Positions 1 through 6,974 of a stretch of DNA of 10,596 nucleotides are shown one piece after another; within the stretch, counting starts at the first letter, position 1, and each line of letters opens with the position of its first letter. The stretch is taken from assembly GCA_050725495.1 (NCBI GenBank), contig JBOHHM010000202.1, positions 1 through 10,596 of the forward strand. The letters run 5' to 3'. The stretch comes from JBOHHM01 sp050725495 (GTDB lineage: Bacteria > Pseudomonadota > Gammaproteobacteria > Burkholderiales > Burkholderiaceae_C). The notes under the pieces are model-generated. The model saw nothing but the letters and a program-made list of their open reading frames with translations, ran no database searches and was not told the origin of the DNA. Both the position numbers and the translations under genes were made by a program.

Positions 1-39
1 CTTGACTCTCGCCTTGACCCCCGACTTGCACTCACCCAT
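1..39 (-). CDS. 5' end of an unidentified minus-strand gene (first 13 codons)
   Basis: An ATG at 39-37 opens a frame that stays open to the window edge and reads MGECKSGVKARVK. A strong Shine-Dalgarno (GAGGAG on the minus strand, about 47-52) sits 7 bases upstream, which is the main reason to call it. The 13 residues are too few to assign a family; they are basic and hydrophilic with no signal-peptide character. It follows the lyase/CoA-transferase gene on the same strand after a 193-base gap that has its own promoter-like boxes, so it may be a separate unit or the next gene of the same pathway. Function unknown. Confidence 0.45.
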   Translation of the reverse strand, partial: MGECKSGVKARVK

Positions 40-58
40 TTGGTGTCTCCTCACATCG

Positions 59-101
59 GCCCCAAACCCGCGCCCAGTCTACCTTTGCGGGGCGTTGGGG
101 C
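59..101 (-). other. GC-rich hairpin in the leader of the partial gene
   Basis: GCCCCAA at 59-65 pairs with TTGGGGC at 95-101 (7 bp). Inside it CCCGC at 67-71 pairs with GCGGG at 87-91, leaving a 15-base loop. It lies between the promoter-like boxes at 115-144 and the Shine-Dalgarno at 47-52 of the minus-strand gene starting at 39, so it would be in that gene's 5' leader. No U-run follows it, so a simple terminator is unlikely. Any regulatory role is a guess; it may only reflect high GC. Confidence 0.25.
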
Positions 102-114
102 GGGGCAACTGAGG

Positions 115-144
115 AAAATAGGATGAAATACCTCGGCTTGTCGA
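115..144 (-). promoter_or_regulatory. Possible sigma70 promoter for the partial gene at 1-39
   Basis: On the minus strand TCGACA (139-144, 5 of 6 to TTGACA) and TATTTT (115-120, 4 of 6 to TATAAT) are separated by 18 bases. Transcription would start near 108 and run into the gene starting at 39. Such matches occur by chance, so this is a weak call. Confidence 0.3.
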
Positions 145-232
145 ACACCCACCCCGTGAATGCTATCGGGGCGGGACACGCAAAGTCATCGAGAAACGGG
201 ATGCCCGGCCACGCACATCCTGGGGTGCCGCC

Positions 233-2434
233 TCAGGCCACCGCCTGGCTGGCTCGCAGCGAAGCAATGTCCGCCGCGCTGTAACCCAGGCCGGACAACA
301 GATCGGCCGTGTGCTCCCCCATCGTCGGTGGCTGCAGCCGCACGCCCAGGCGCTGGCCATCCATCGTCAGCGGGAACAGCGCGGCGCGGGCCGTCTGGCC
401 CGCGCGCTCGCCGTCGGGCAGGCGGATCTCCGCCAAGCCACCCGTGGCCCGCAGGTGCGGGTCGTCAAACAGCTGTTCGGGTTTGACGATGGGCGCAAAC
501 GGCAGGCCGTGCCGCTCGAAGATAGCTGACAGCTCGGCCGCACTGCGCGTGACCAGTCGCTCACGCAGCGTAGCCAGCAAGCTCGGGCGCAGGCGCACGC
601 GCTCGTTGTTGGTCGCGTAGCGCGGGTCGGCCTTGAGGTCGGCAAAGCCCAGCGCGTCGCAGAAGGTCAGCCACTGCGCGTCGCTCACGGCGGCCAGGAA
701 GATCTGCTCGTCGTCCTTGACGGTGAACACGTCGTAGACCGCCCAGGCCGAGATGCGGTCGGGCATCGGCGCGGCGGGCTGGCCGGTGATCGCGTACTGC
801 AGCATGTGCTGGCCGACCAGAAACACATTGTTCTCGAACAACGCGCTCTGCACCTCCTGGCCGCGGCCGGTGACGCCGCGCTCAATCAGTGCGGCCATCG
901 CGCCGATCGCGCCAAACATGCCGCCCATGATGTCGTTGACGCTGGTGCCGGCGCGTAAGGGATCACCCGGGCGGCCCGTCATGTAGGCCAGGCCGCCCAT
1001 CATCTGCACCACCTCGTCCAGCGCCGTGCGATGCTCGTAGGGGCCGGGCAGGAAGCCCTTGTGGCTCACATAGATCAGGCGCGGGTTGGCTTTGCTCAGC
1101 GAGGCGTAGTCGAGTCCGTATTTGCCCATGGTGCCGGGCTTGAAGTTCTCGGCCACGATGTCGGCGCTGGCCGCGAGCTTGCGCGCGGCCTCGGCGCCCT
1201 CGGGGCTGCGCAGGTCGAGCGCGATGCTTTTCTTGTTGCGGTTGAACATCGGGAAGAAGCCCGCGCCCGCGCCCAGCAGGTGGCGCGTGCGGTCGCCATC
1301 GATCGGTTCGACCTTGATGACCTCGGCGCCCAGGTCGGCCAGCACCATGCCGCAGGTCGGCCCCATGACCATGTGGGTGAATTCGACGACGCGCACGCCA
1401 GACAAGGGCAGACGCGAAGCAGCGGGAACGGCGGCGCAAGCGCTGACGGTTTCATCAGCTGCCACGGGTTTTGCGCTGGCTTTTGAAGCTGTTGCAAACG
1501 TCTTGGGCAACCCCGCCTGCGCCAGCGTTCCATGCAGGGCTTCGCCTTCGAGCCAGTCCGCCACGTCCTTGCGCAACGCGAGCAGCGCCGCGATGTCCTG
1601 ACCGGTCTGCAGCCCCATGCTTTGCAGCATGAACACCAGGTCTTCGGTGGCCACGTTGCCGCTGGCGCCGGGCGCATGCGGGCAGCCGCCGATGCCCGCC
1701 AGGCAGGCGTCGAAGCGTGCCACGCCGGTTTGCCAGGCCGCGAACACATTGGCCAGGCCAAGGCCGCGGGTATCGTGGAAATGGCCGCACCAGAGCTTGT
1801 CGCCCACCAGGCGCCGCGCCTTCTCGAACAACCGGCTCACCATGGCCGGGTCGGCATAGCCGACGGTGTCGGCCAGGCTGACCCGGTCGGCGCCGGCGTC
1901 GAGCAGGGCCTGCATCAGGCGCAGCACTTCGCCAGGCTCGACATGACCTTGCAGCGTGCAGCCGAACGCCGTGCCCACCCCGCCTTCGATCAGGGTCTTG
2001 CTGCACGCAGCGTCGCGCGCGGCGCGGATGCGGGCCACCTCGGCCACCACCTCGTCAGGCGTCTTGCGCAGGTTGGCCAGGCTGTGGGCATGGCTGGCCG
2101 ACAGCGGCACGACCATCAGATCGGCGCCGCCTTCGATGGCGCGCTCGGCACCCTTGAGGTTGGGCACCAGCACCGAGGCAAACAGGCCGGGCAGCGTCCT
2201 GGCACAGGCCAGCAGCTCGGCCGTGTCGGCCAGCTGCGGCAGCAGGCGCGCGGGCACGAAGGAGCCGACCTCGATCTCGCGCTGGCCGGCCGCATGGGCG
2301 CGCGTGATCCACTCGAGTTTTTGCGCCGTGGGCACGACGCGCGCGATGCTTTGCAGCCCGTCGCGCAAGCCCACTTCGCGAACGACGGCTTGCCGGGGCG
2401 ATGTTGAAACGCCAGTGTTGGGGGGAACTGTCAC
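233..2434 (-). CDS. Fused HMG-CoA lyase-type / family III CoA-transferase (CaiB/BaiF)
   Basis: Bifunctional cytoplasmic enzyme, 733 residues from the GTG at 2434. Residues about 13-300 form an HMG-CoA lyase-like TIM barrel: VREVGLRDGLQS with the Arg24-Asp25 pair, metal-binding GHFHDT (His218, His220), and GIGGCPHAPGASGN with the catalytic Cys251. An Ala/Ser/Pro-rich linker (about 312-340) joins it to a family III CoA-transferase (about 342-733), which begins PLSGVRVVEF, has GAEVIKVE, and a probable catalytic Asp473 in ALDEVVQMMGG. Known chemistry: lyases of this family cleave HMG-CoA or related acyl-CoAs to acetyl-CoA plus a keto acid; family III transferases move CoA between acids. Inference: the transferase half makes the CoA ester that the lyase half cleaves. 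The GTG is preferred because GGAG (2441-2444) lies 6 bases upstream; a TTG at 2488 would add 18 non-conserved residues and has a poor ribosome site. A LysR gene diverges upstream. Exact substrate unknown. Confidence 0.9.
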   Translation of the reverse strand: MTVPPNTGVSTSPRQAVVREVGLRDGLQSIARVVPTAQKLEWITRAHAAGQREIEVGSFVPARLLPQLADTAELLACARTLPGLFASVLVPNLKGAERAIEGGADLMVVPLSASHAHSLANLRKTPDEVVAEVARIRAARDAACSKTLIEGGVGTAFGCTLQGHVEPGEVLRLMQALLDAGADRVSLADTVGYADPAMVSRLFEKARRLVGDKLWCGHFHDTRGLGLANVFAAWQTGVARFDACLAGIGGCPHAPGASGNVATEDLVFMLQSMGLQTGQDIAALLALRKDVADWLEGEALHGTLAQAGLPKTFATASKASAKPVAADETVSACAAVPAASRLPLSGVRVVEFTHMVMGPTCGMVLADLGAEVIKVEPIDGDRTRHLLGAGAGFFPMFNRNKKSIALDLRSPEGAEAARKLAASADIVAENFKPGTMGKYGLDYASLSKANPRLIYVSHKGFLPGPYEHRTALDEVVQMMGGLAYMTGRPGDPLRAGTSVNDIMGGMFGAIGAMAALIERGVTGRGQEVQSALFENNVFLVGQHMLQYAITGQPAAPMPDRISAWAVYDVFTVKDDEQIFLAAVSDAQWLTFCDALGFADLKADPRYATNNERVRLRPSLLATLRERLVTRSAAELSAIFERHGLPFAPIVKPEQLFDDPHLRATGGLAEIRLPDGERAGQTARAALFPLTMDGQRLGVRLQPPTMGEHTADLLSGLGYSAADIASLRASQAVA

Positions 2435-2472
2435 CACTGTCTCCGTAGCTGTTGGTTGCTTCCTGGCTCTGT

Positions 2473-2500
2473 AGTTTAGGAATTCCAAACCAATTCACAA
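2473..2500 (-). promoter_or_regulatory. Possible promoter of the lyase/CoA-transferase gene
   Basis: On the minus strand TTGTGA (2495-2500) and TAAACT (2473-2478) are 16 bases apart, each 4 of 6 to the sigma70 consensus. A GGAATTCC palindrome (2479-2486) fills part of the spacer. Start of transcription near 2466 would exclude the TTG at 2488 and favour the GTG at 2434. Weak boxes fit a promoter that needs an activator, as LysR-controlled promoters often do, but the match is modest. Confidence 0.3.
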
Positions 2501-2508
2501 ACTCAATT

Positions 2509-2537
2509 TTGGAAGTTTTAAGATTCCAATACGGAAT
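2509..2537. promoter_or_regulatory. LysR-box-like inverted repeats between divergent genes
   Basis: ATTCC-N5-GGAAT (2523-2537) is a perfect 5-bp dyad that contains the T-N11-A form typical of LysR-family binding sites. It shares its left arm with a second dyad, TTGGAA-N9-TTCCAA (2509-2529), and a GGAATTCC lies farther on at 2479-2486. These repeated GGAA/TTCC half-sites fall in the only AT-rich part of the gap between lysR and the lyase/CoA-transferase gene, just upstream of the latter's promoter-like boxes. Known of the family: LysR regulators bind such a site between themselves and a divergent target. Binding here is inferred. Confidence 0.5.
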
Positions 2538-2573
2538 TTCATAAATCAGCCAAGCCCGACAGGACAACAAGCC

Positions 2574-3482
2574 ATGAGAGACCTCGACCTGACCACCCTG
2601 CGGCTGTTTGTCGCGGTCTGCGAAACCCGCAACATTGCCCGCACCGGTGAGCAGCAAAGCATCGTCGGCTCGGCCATCAGCAAGCGGCTGGCCCAGCTGG
2701 AAGACACGGTGGGCACGCCGCTGCTGGTGCGCCGGCGCCGCGGCGTGGAGCCCACCGCTGCCGGCGAAACCCTGCTGGAGCATGCGCGCAGCATGCTGGC
2801 CAGCGCCGACCAGATCGAGCGCGACATGGCGGCCTATGCGGCCGGCGTGCGCGGCCAGGTGCGCATCCTGGCCACCGCCTCGGTCATTGCCGAATCGCTG
2901 GCCGACGACGTGGCCGCGTTTCTGAACCACCCGGCGCACCGCGACATCCAGATCGACATCGAGGAGCGCGTGAGCAGCGGCGTGCTGCGCGGCGTGCGCG
3001 AGGGCAGCGCCTCGGTCGGCATGTGCTGGGACGCGGCCAACCTGGAAGGGCTGCAGACCCGCCCCTGGCGCAGCGACCACCTGGCCGTGGTGACGCCGCT
3101 GGACCACCCGCTGGCGCAGCACGCCACGCTAGCGCTGGCGCAAACGCTGGCCTACGACCATGTGAGCCTGCCCCCATCCAGCGCGGTGCAGGTCATGATG
3201 CAGCGCGCCGCCGCCCTGCACGGCCAGACGCTGCGCTACCGCGTGGTGGTGGCCACGTTCGAGGCGGCCCTGCGCGTGGTCCGCGCCAAGCTCGCCATCA
3301 GCGTGCTGCCCGTCGAACTGGCGCAACCTTATGCCAGCACCTTCGGCCTGCGCGTGATCCCGCTCACCGACCCCTGGGCACAGCGCCGCTTCGCGATCTG
3401 TTTCAGGGACGAGCAGGCCCTGTCGCCGGCGGCACGGCTGCTGGTGGAGCATCTGGCGCGGTCAGCGGCGGCTGAACCATAA
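2574..3482 (+). CDS. LysR-family transcriptional regulator
   Basis: 302 residues, the usual length for the family. The N-terminal winged helix-turn-helix (about 4-63) starts LDLTTLRLFVAV, holds the recognition-helix segment SAISKRLAQLE, and ends LLVRRRRGVEPTAAGE. A linker helix (about 64-88) and a two-lobed effector-binding domain (about 90-295) follow. The ATG is preceded by AGGA 9 bases upstream. It acts as a DNA-binding regulator in the cytoplasm, probably as a tetramer, switched by a small ligand. It is divergent from the fused lyase/CoA-transferase, with dyads of LysR-box form between them, so that gene is the likely target and a CoA-pathway acid the likely ligand (inference). lysR also probably represses itself, since the dyads lie 37-65 bases before its own start. 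It converges with hsdR, with only 66 bases between the two stops. Confidence 0.93.
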   Translation: MRDLDLTTLRLFVAVCETRNIARTGEQQSIVGSAISKRLAQLEDTVGTPLLVRRRRGVEPTAAGETLLEHARSMLASADQIERDMAAYAAGVRGQVRILATASVIAESLADDVAAFLNHPAHRDIQIDIEERVSSGVLRGVREGSASVGMCWDAANLEGLQTRPWRSDHLAVVTPLDHPLAQHATLALAQTLAYDHVSLPPSSAVQVMMQRAAALHGQTLRYRVVVATFEAALRVVRAKLAISVLPVELAQPYASTFGLRVIPLTDPWAQRRFAICFRDEQALSPAARLLVEHLARSAAAEP

Positions 3483-3486
3483 TCCA

Positions 3487-3540
3487 ATAGGAAATTGGCC
3501 TGCAACCCTTATGCATATTGCGCGGGCAGCTATTAAAACT
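3487..3540 (-). repeat. Short interspersed repeat, copy 1 (between lysR and hsdR)
   Basis: Read on the minus strand, this segment runs TTTTAATAGCTG, GCGC, a variable stretch, AGGG, AGGCC, AATTT. It aligns without gaps to 10151-10192 with 29 of 42 identities by hand, the conserved blocks being ATAGCTG, GCGC, AGGG and AGGCC. From memory this block pattern is common in Comamonadaceae genomes; I cannot check that here. It fills nearly the whole gap between the convergent stops of lysR and hsdR. A small CCAAT-N5-ATTGG stem (3484-3498) overlaps its end; with no clear U-run, a terminator role is uncertain. Confidence 0.55.
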
Positions 3541-3548
3541 GCAGCAAC

Positions 3549-6500
3549 TCAAGCGACCATGGCAGTCGCCTTGACTTGATCCAGCACCCTGAACAGCTCA
3601 TCCACCTGCGCCGACGTGAACAACCCGTCCGGACCCTGCGGTGCATGGGCCGTGAACGGCGATTCGTAAAGCAGCGCAGCGTCCATCACACCATGCTCGG
3701 TCAGGTGGTTCACGACCAGATTCACAAACTCGAACTGGTTGCCGCTCAGCGTTTTGTCTGCCAGGAACCCAGACAAAGCCTGTGTCGCAGCCTGGCGATC
3801 CAGTCCCACCAGCGACCTGATGAACAAGCCGAGACCCTGCGCCTCCTGCGTTGCGCGCTCAATATCTTGCGCCGTCCCCACACCACTTTCAGCCAGCATG
3901 CGCTCCAGCTCGGCCAGGTCCGATTTCGTCAGCGACTGGTTGCGGCGCAGCTTGTGCAGCGCGATGTGGTCCTCATGCGCGCGCAGGAAGGCGCGCGCCT
4001 TGGCGCGGAAGCGCTCGAAGTCGCCGGCGCTGCCACCCAGAGGCAACTCAACATTCGTCGACTCGCCCAACTCGTCCTCGAAGTCGGTATAGACGACTTT
4101 TTTACGGGTTTTCTCCAGCAGCTTCACCAGCGCGCGCAAGTGCCGACGCGCCTGCTCCAGCATGGGAATGGTGACGTGTTCCCACCATTCTTCACCCGCC
4201 ACGCGCTCGATCAACAACATGTGCTCGCGCACAGCCGGAATACTGCCCAGTTCGAGCAAACCGTCAGCAATCGCGCGCACCTGCTCACGCAAGTGGTCAA
4301 AACCCGGTTCGGCCCGCAGCGCGCACAACTGCAAGCGCAGCATCAGCAAGTCAAAGCGCTTGGCATCCTCGTCGTCGTCGCGCACCGCCGTGGGCAGGCC
4401 GGACAAATGCGTGCTGATGTCCTGCAGCTGATCTGGTCCGAGGCGGTTCCAGGCTTGTGCAATGGCCCAGGTTTCGACCCACTGGCGCTGCGGCCTGACC
4501 ACGAAGTTGTCCAGGCTCATGCCTGCCACCAGCGTGTGCAGAAGGCCGGCCGTGTCGCTGCGAATGCCGCCCTCGGTCAAACGGATGTTGTCGGGCATCG
4601 ACGCTTCGCCGGCAACGGCGCCGCCGGCCGCGAGCCGCTTGTCCAGTTCACCAATCAGTTCCAGCCGCGCGTTAAAAAGCCGTTGCCCCAGCGGCTGACC
4701 CACCGCGCCGTCGGTCCCCGGCAGGTCTTGGCTGAAGTACTCCAGGTTCTGGCAAAAGTCGAAGATCAGGAAGTCCTTCTTGTCCTGCCCCGGCCCGAAC
4801 AGGTCTTTGCACAGACGCGTGCCGCGCCCCACCATCTGCCAGAACTTGGCCTTGGACCGCACGATCTTGAAGAACACCAGGTTCAGCACCTCGGGCACGT
4901 CGATGCCCGTGTCCAGCATGTCCACCGAGACGGCAATATGTGGCGCCTTGGCCTTGATGGAAAAATCGTCGATCAGGCTTTGCGCGTATTCGGTCTTGAA
5001 GGTGATGACCCGTGCAAAAAGCCCTGCGTAGTGCGGGTAGTTGGCATTGAAGCGCTCGGCAATGAACTCGGCGTGCTGGTTGTTCTTGGCAAAGACGATG
5101 GTCTTGCCCAGCCGGTCCCCGCCCGCCACCTTGTGGCCGCGCGTCATCAAGGTTTCCAGTACCTTGTCCACGGTGTCGGTGTTGAACAGCCATTTGTTCA
5201 CCGCGTCGGCGTTCACCTCGTCGGGTATATCGCCCTCGTCGTCCCAGTCCAGCGCCTCCCACTGTTCCTTGTCTTCTTCGCTCAGCTCGGCGTATTTGAT
5301 GCCCTCGCGCTGGAACTTCAGTGGCACCGAAACCGCCTTGGGCGGCACCAGGTAGCCCTCGGCAATCGCATCGTCGAGCCCGTAGGCGTCGGTTGGCACG
5401 CCGCTTTCCAGGTCAAACAGGCTGTAGGTGTTGCGGTCAATCTCGTCCTTCGGCGTGGCCGTCAGCCCCACCAATAGCGAGTCGAAATACGAAAAGATGG
5501 CGCGGTACTTCTGGTAGATCGACCGATGCGCCTCGTCCACGATGATGAGGTCAAAGTGGCCCACACCAAAGCGGCGCTGCTGGTCGCTGGTTTCGTTGAT
5601 CAAGCCCATCATCGTGGGGTAGGTGGACACATACACCCTGCCCTCAGCGTATTTGTCCGTCACCAGGTTCACAGGCGAGGCGTCTGGCAGATGGGCCTTG
5701 AATGCATTGACAGCCTGGTTGACCAGTGCCACGCGGTCGGCCAGAAACAGCACGCGCTTGACCCAGTTGCCGCGCATCAGCAGGTCTACCAATGCAATGA
5801 CCGTGCGCGTCTTGCCCGCGCCTGTGGCCATCACCACCAGGGCCTTGCGCTGCCTGTCCTGCTCGAAGGTTTCGGCAATGCGCCGGATCGCACGCTGCTG
5901 GTAGTGCCGCTCGACAATGGCACCATCGATAGGCGCCTGGGACAGCGGCTTGCGTGACTCGCGGCGTTGCACCAGCAACTGCAATTCGTCCTTCTTGTGG
6001 AAACCCTGCACCGGCCGCGGCGGGTACTGCGAGTCGTCCCAGAACCAGTGCTCGTAGCCGTTGGTGTAGTAGATGAGCGGCCGCTGGCCGAACTGCGCCT
6101 GCAGGCAGTCGGCATACAGCTTGGCCTGCTGCTGGCCTGCACGCGCATCGCGCCGGGTGCGCTTGGCTTCCACCACGGCCAGTGGCTTGCCATCGTCGCC
6201 CCACAGCACATAGTCCACAAAGCCCCTGCCCTGGTTGTTGGGCATGTCGGCGACTTCAAACTCCCGGTCGCGCGCCTGGTCCAGCGCCCAACCGGCCTCC
6301 TTGAGCAGCAGGTCGATGTACAGGTCGCGCGTTTGCGCTTCGTTGTAGTCGTGAGCGTTGGGCTGCGCGCTGTTGGCCGCCTTGGCAGCGGCCACCTCGG
6401 CTCGCAGGCGCGCCAGCTCTTCGTCCAGCGCTGCGGCCTTTTGTTCGGCTGCAGCGACCGCGGCGTCGCGTTCGGCCAGCTCTTGCGCCAGCTTTTGCAG

Positions 6501-6974
6501 CGCCGCCTGGGTTGGCGCCGCTGCCGCGGCATCGGCCTTGGGCAGCAGGTCCGCACGAAACTGCAAGGCCGGATCGGGCCGCGCGGCGGCACTGCGGCCG
6601 TAGTGCCGCGCCAGCCAGAACGCCACTTGAAACAGCTCGCGCAGCACGCCAAGCGCCTCCGCCGGCTGCACCGGCCGCGCACTGTGCACGGCGCTGTTGC
6701 CCTGCTTGCGGATGAGCTCCATCTTGGCGTGCAGCGGCGGCCCCACCAGCAGCTTGAAACTGGGCTCGAACAGATAGGCAGACAGATCGGCCTTGTAGGG
6801 CATCTTGAGCGCGGGATCGGCGCGGAACAGCCAGGCCACCGCCAGCTCCAGCGTGCGGCGGGCGTAGAAGCAGGCAGCACGGAGGTCGGTGGCCATGGCC
6901 CGCTCTGCACGCAAGGCCTCGCCATGCAGCTCGGGCCACTCAGCCTGGAGAAAAGCGAAGTTCGATACCGTCAT
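3549..6974 (-). CDS. hsdR: Type I restriction endonuclease subunit R (DNA translocase and nuclease)
   Basis: 1141 residues. Order: an N-terminal all-helical region resembling DUF4145 (about 10-125), an Ala/Glu-rich coiled coil (about 155-200), and an HSDR_N-type PD-(D/E)XK nuclease with Asp254 and Glu269-Ala-Lys271. A superfamily 2 motor follows, with Walker A ATGAGKT (383-389), DEAH (480-483), LTATP (504-508), motif V DTGIDVPE (688-695) and motif VI QMVGRGTR (713-720). A helical C-terminal region (about 800-1141) in this family docks on the methylase core. All key residues are present, so it looks active. It pulls DNA past a complex with HsdM and HsdS bound at unmethylated sites and cuts at a distance. 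The layout resembles EcoEI-type (IB) subunits. The ATG at 6974 overlaps the hipA stop (ATGA) and has GGAAGG 6 bases upstream; a start at 7106 would lie inside hipA and add a non-conserved, Arg-rich leader. Expression is probably coupled to hipA. Confidence 0.96.
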   Translation of the reverse strand: MTVSNFAFLQAEWPELHGEALRAERAMATDLRAACFYARRTLELAVAWLFRADPALKMPYKADLSAYLFEPSFKLLVGPPLHAKMELIRKQGNSAVHSARPVQPAEALGVLRELFQVAFWLARHYGRSAAARPDPALQFRADLLPKADAAAAAPTQAALQKLAQELAERDAAVAAAEQKAAALDEELARLRAEVAAAKAANSAQPNAHDYNEAQTRDLYIDLLLKEAGWALDQARDREFEVADMPNNQGRGFVDYVLWGDDGKPLAVVEAKRTRRDARAGQQQAKLYADCLQAQFGQRPLIYYTNGYEHWFWDDSQYPPRPVQGFHKKDELQLLVQRRESRKPLSQAPIDGAIVERHYQQRAIRRIAETFEQDRQRKALVVMATGAGKTRTVIALVDLLMRGNWVKRVLFLADRVALVNQAVNAFKAHLPDASPVNLVTDKYAEGRVYVSTYPTMMGLINETSDQQRRFGVGHFDLIIVDEAHRSIYQKYRAIFSYFDSLLVGLTATPKDEIDRNTYSLFDLESGVPTDAYGLDDAIAEGYLVPPKAVSVPLKFQREGIKYAELSEEDKEQWEALDWDDEGDIPDEVNADAVNKWLFNTDTVDKVLETLMTRGHKVAGGDRLGKTIVFAKNNQHAEFIAERFNANYPHYAGLFARVITFKTEYAQSLIDDFSIKAKAPHIAVSVDMLDTGIDVPEVLNLVFFKIVRSKAKFWQMVGRGTRLCKDLFGPGQDKKDFLIFDFCQNLEYFSQDLPGTDGAVGQPLGQRLFNARLELIGELDKRLAAGGAVAGEASMPDNIRLTEGGIRSDTAGLLHTLVAGMSLDNFVVRPQRQWVETWAIAQAWNRLGPDQLQDISTHLSGLPTAVRDDDEDAKRFDLLMLRLQLCALRAEPGFDHLREQVRAIADGLLELGSIPAVREHMLLIERVAGEEWWEHVTIPMLEQARRHLRALVKLLEKTRKKVVYTDFEDELGESTNVELPLGGSAGDFERFRAKARAFLRAHEDHIALHKLRRNQSLTKSDLAELERMLAESGVGTAQDIERATQEAQGLGLFIRSLVGLDRQAATQALSGFLADKTLSGNQFEFVNLVVNHLTEHGVMDAALLYESPFTAHAPQGPDGLFTSAQVDELFRVLDQVKATAMVA

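Noticed and set aside
152..171. CCCCG-N10-CGGGG hairpin downstream of the lyase/CoA-transferase stop
   Set aside because: Short stem, long loop and no U-run; weak as a terminator.
2444..2475. Third copy of the ATAGCTG-type interspersed repeat
   Set aside because: Only a TAGCTG plus a TTGC nearby; the AGGG and AGGCC blocks are missing.
2435..2488. TTG start at 2488 for the fused lyase/CoA-transferase
   Set aside because: Poor ribosome site, and the extra 18 residues overlap the predicted -10 region; the GTG at 2434 has GGAG at 6 bases. Kept as an alternative only.
3576..5477. 633-codon open frame on the plus strand opposite hsdR
   Set aside because: It is antisense to the fully motif-supported hsdR; its His/Gln/Arg-rich translation has no recognisable domain. 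Long antisense frames are usual at this GC.
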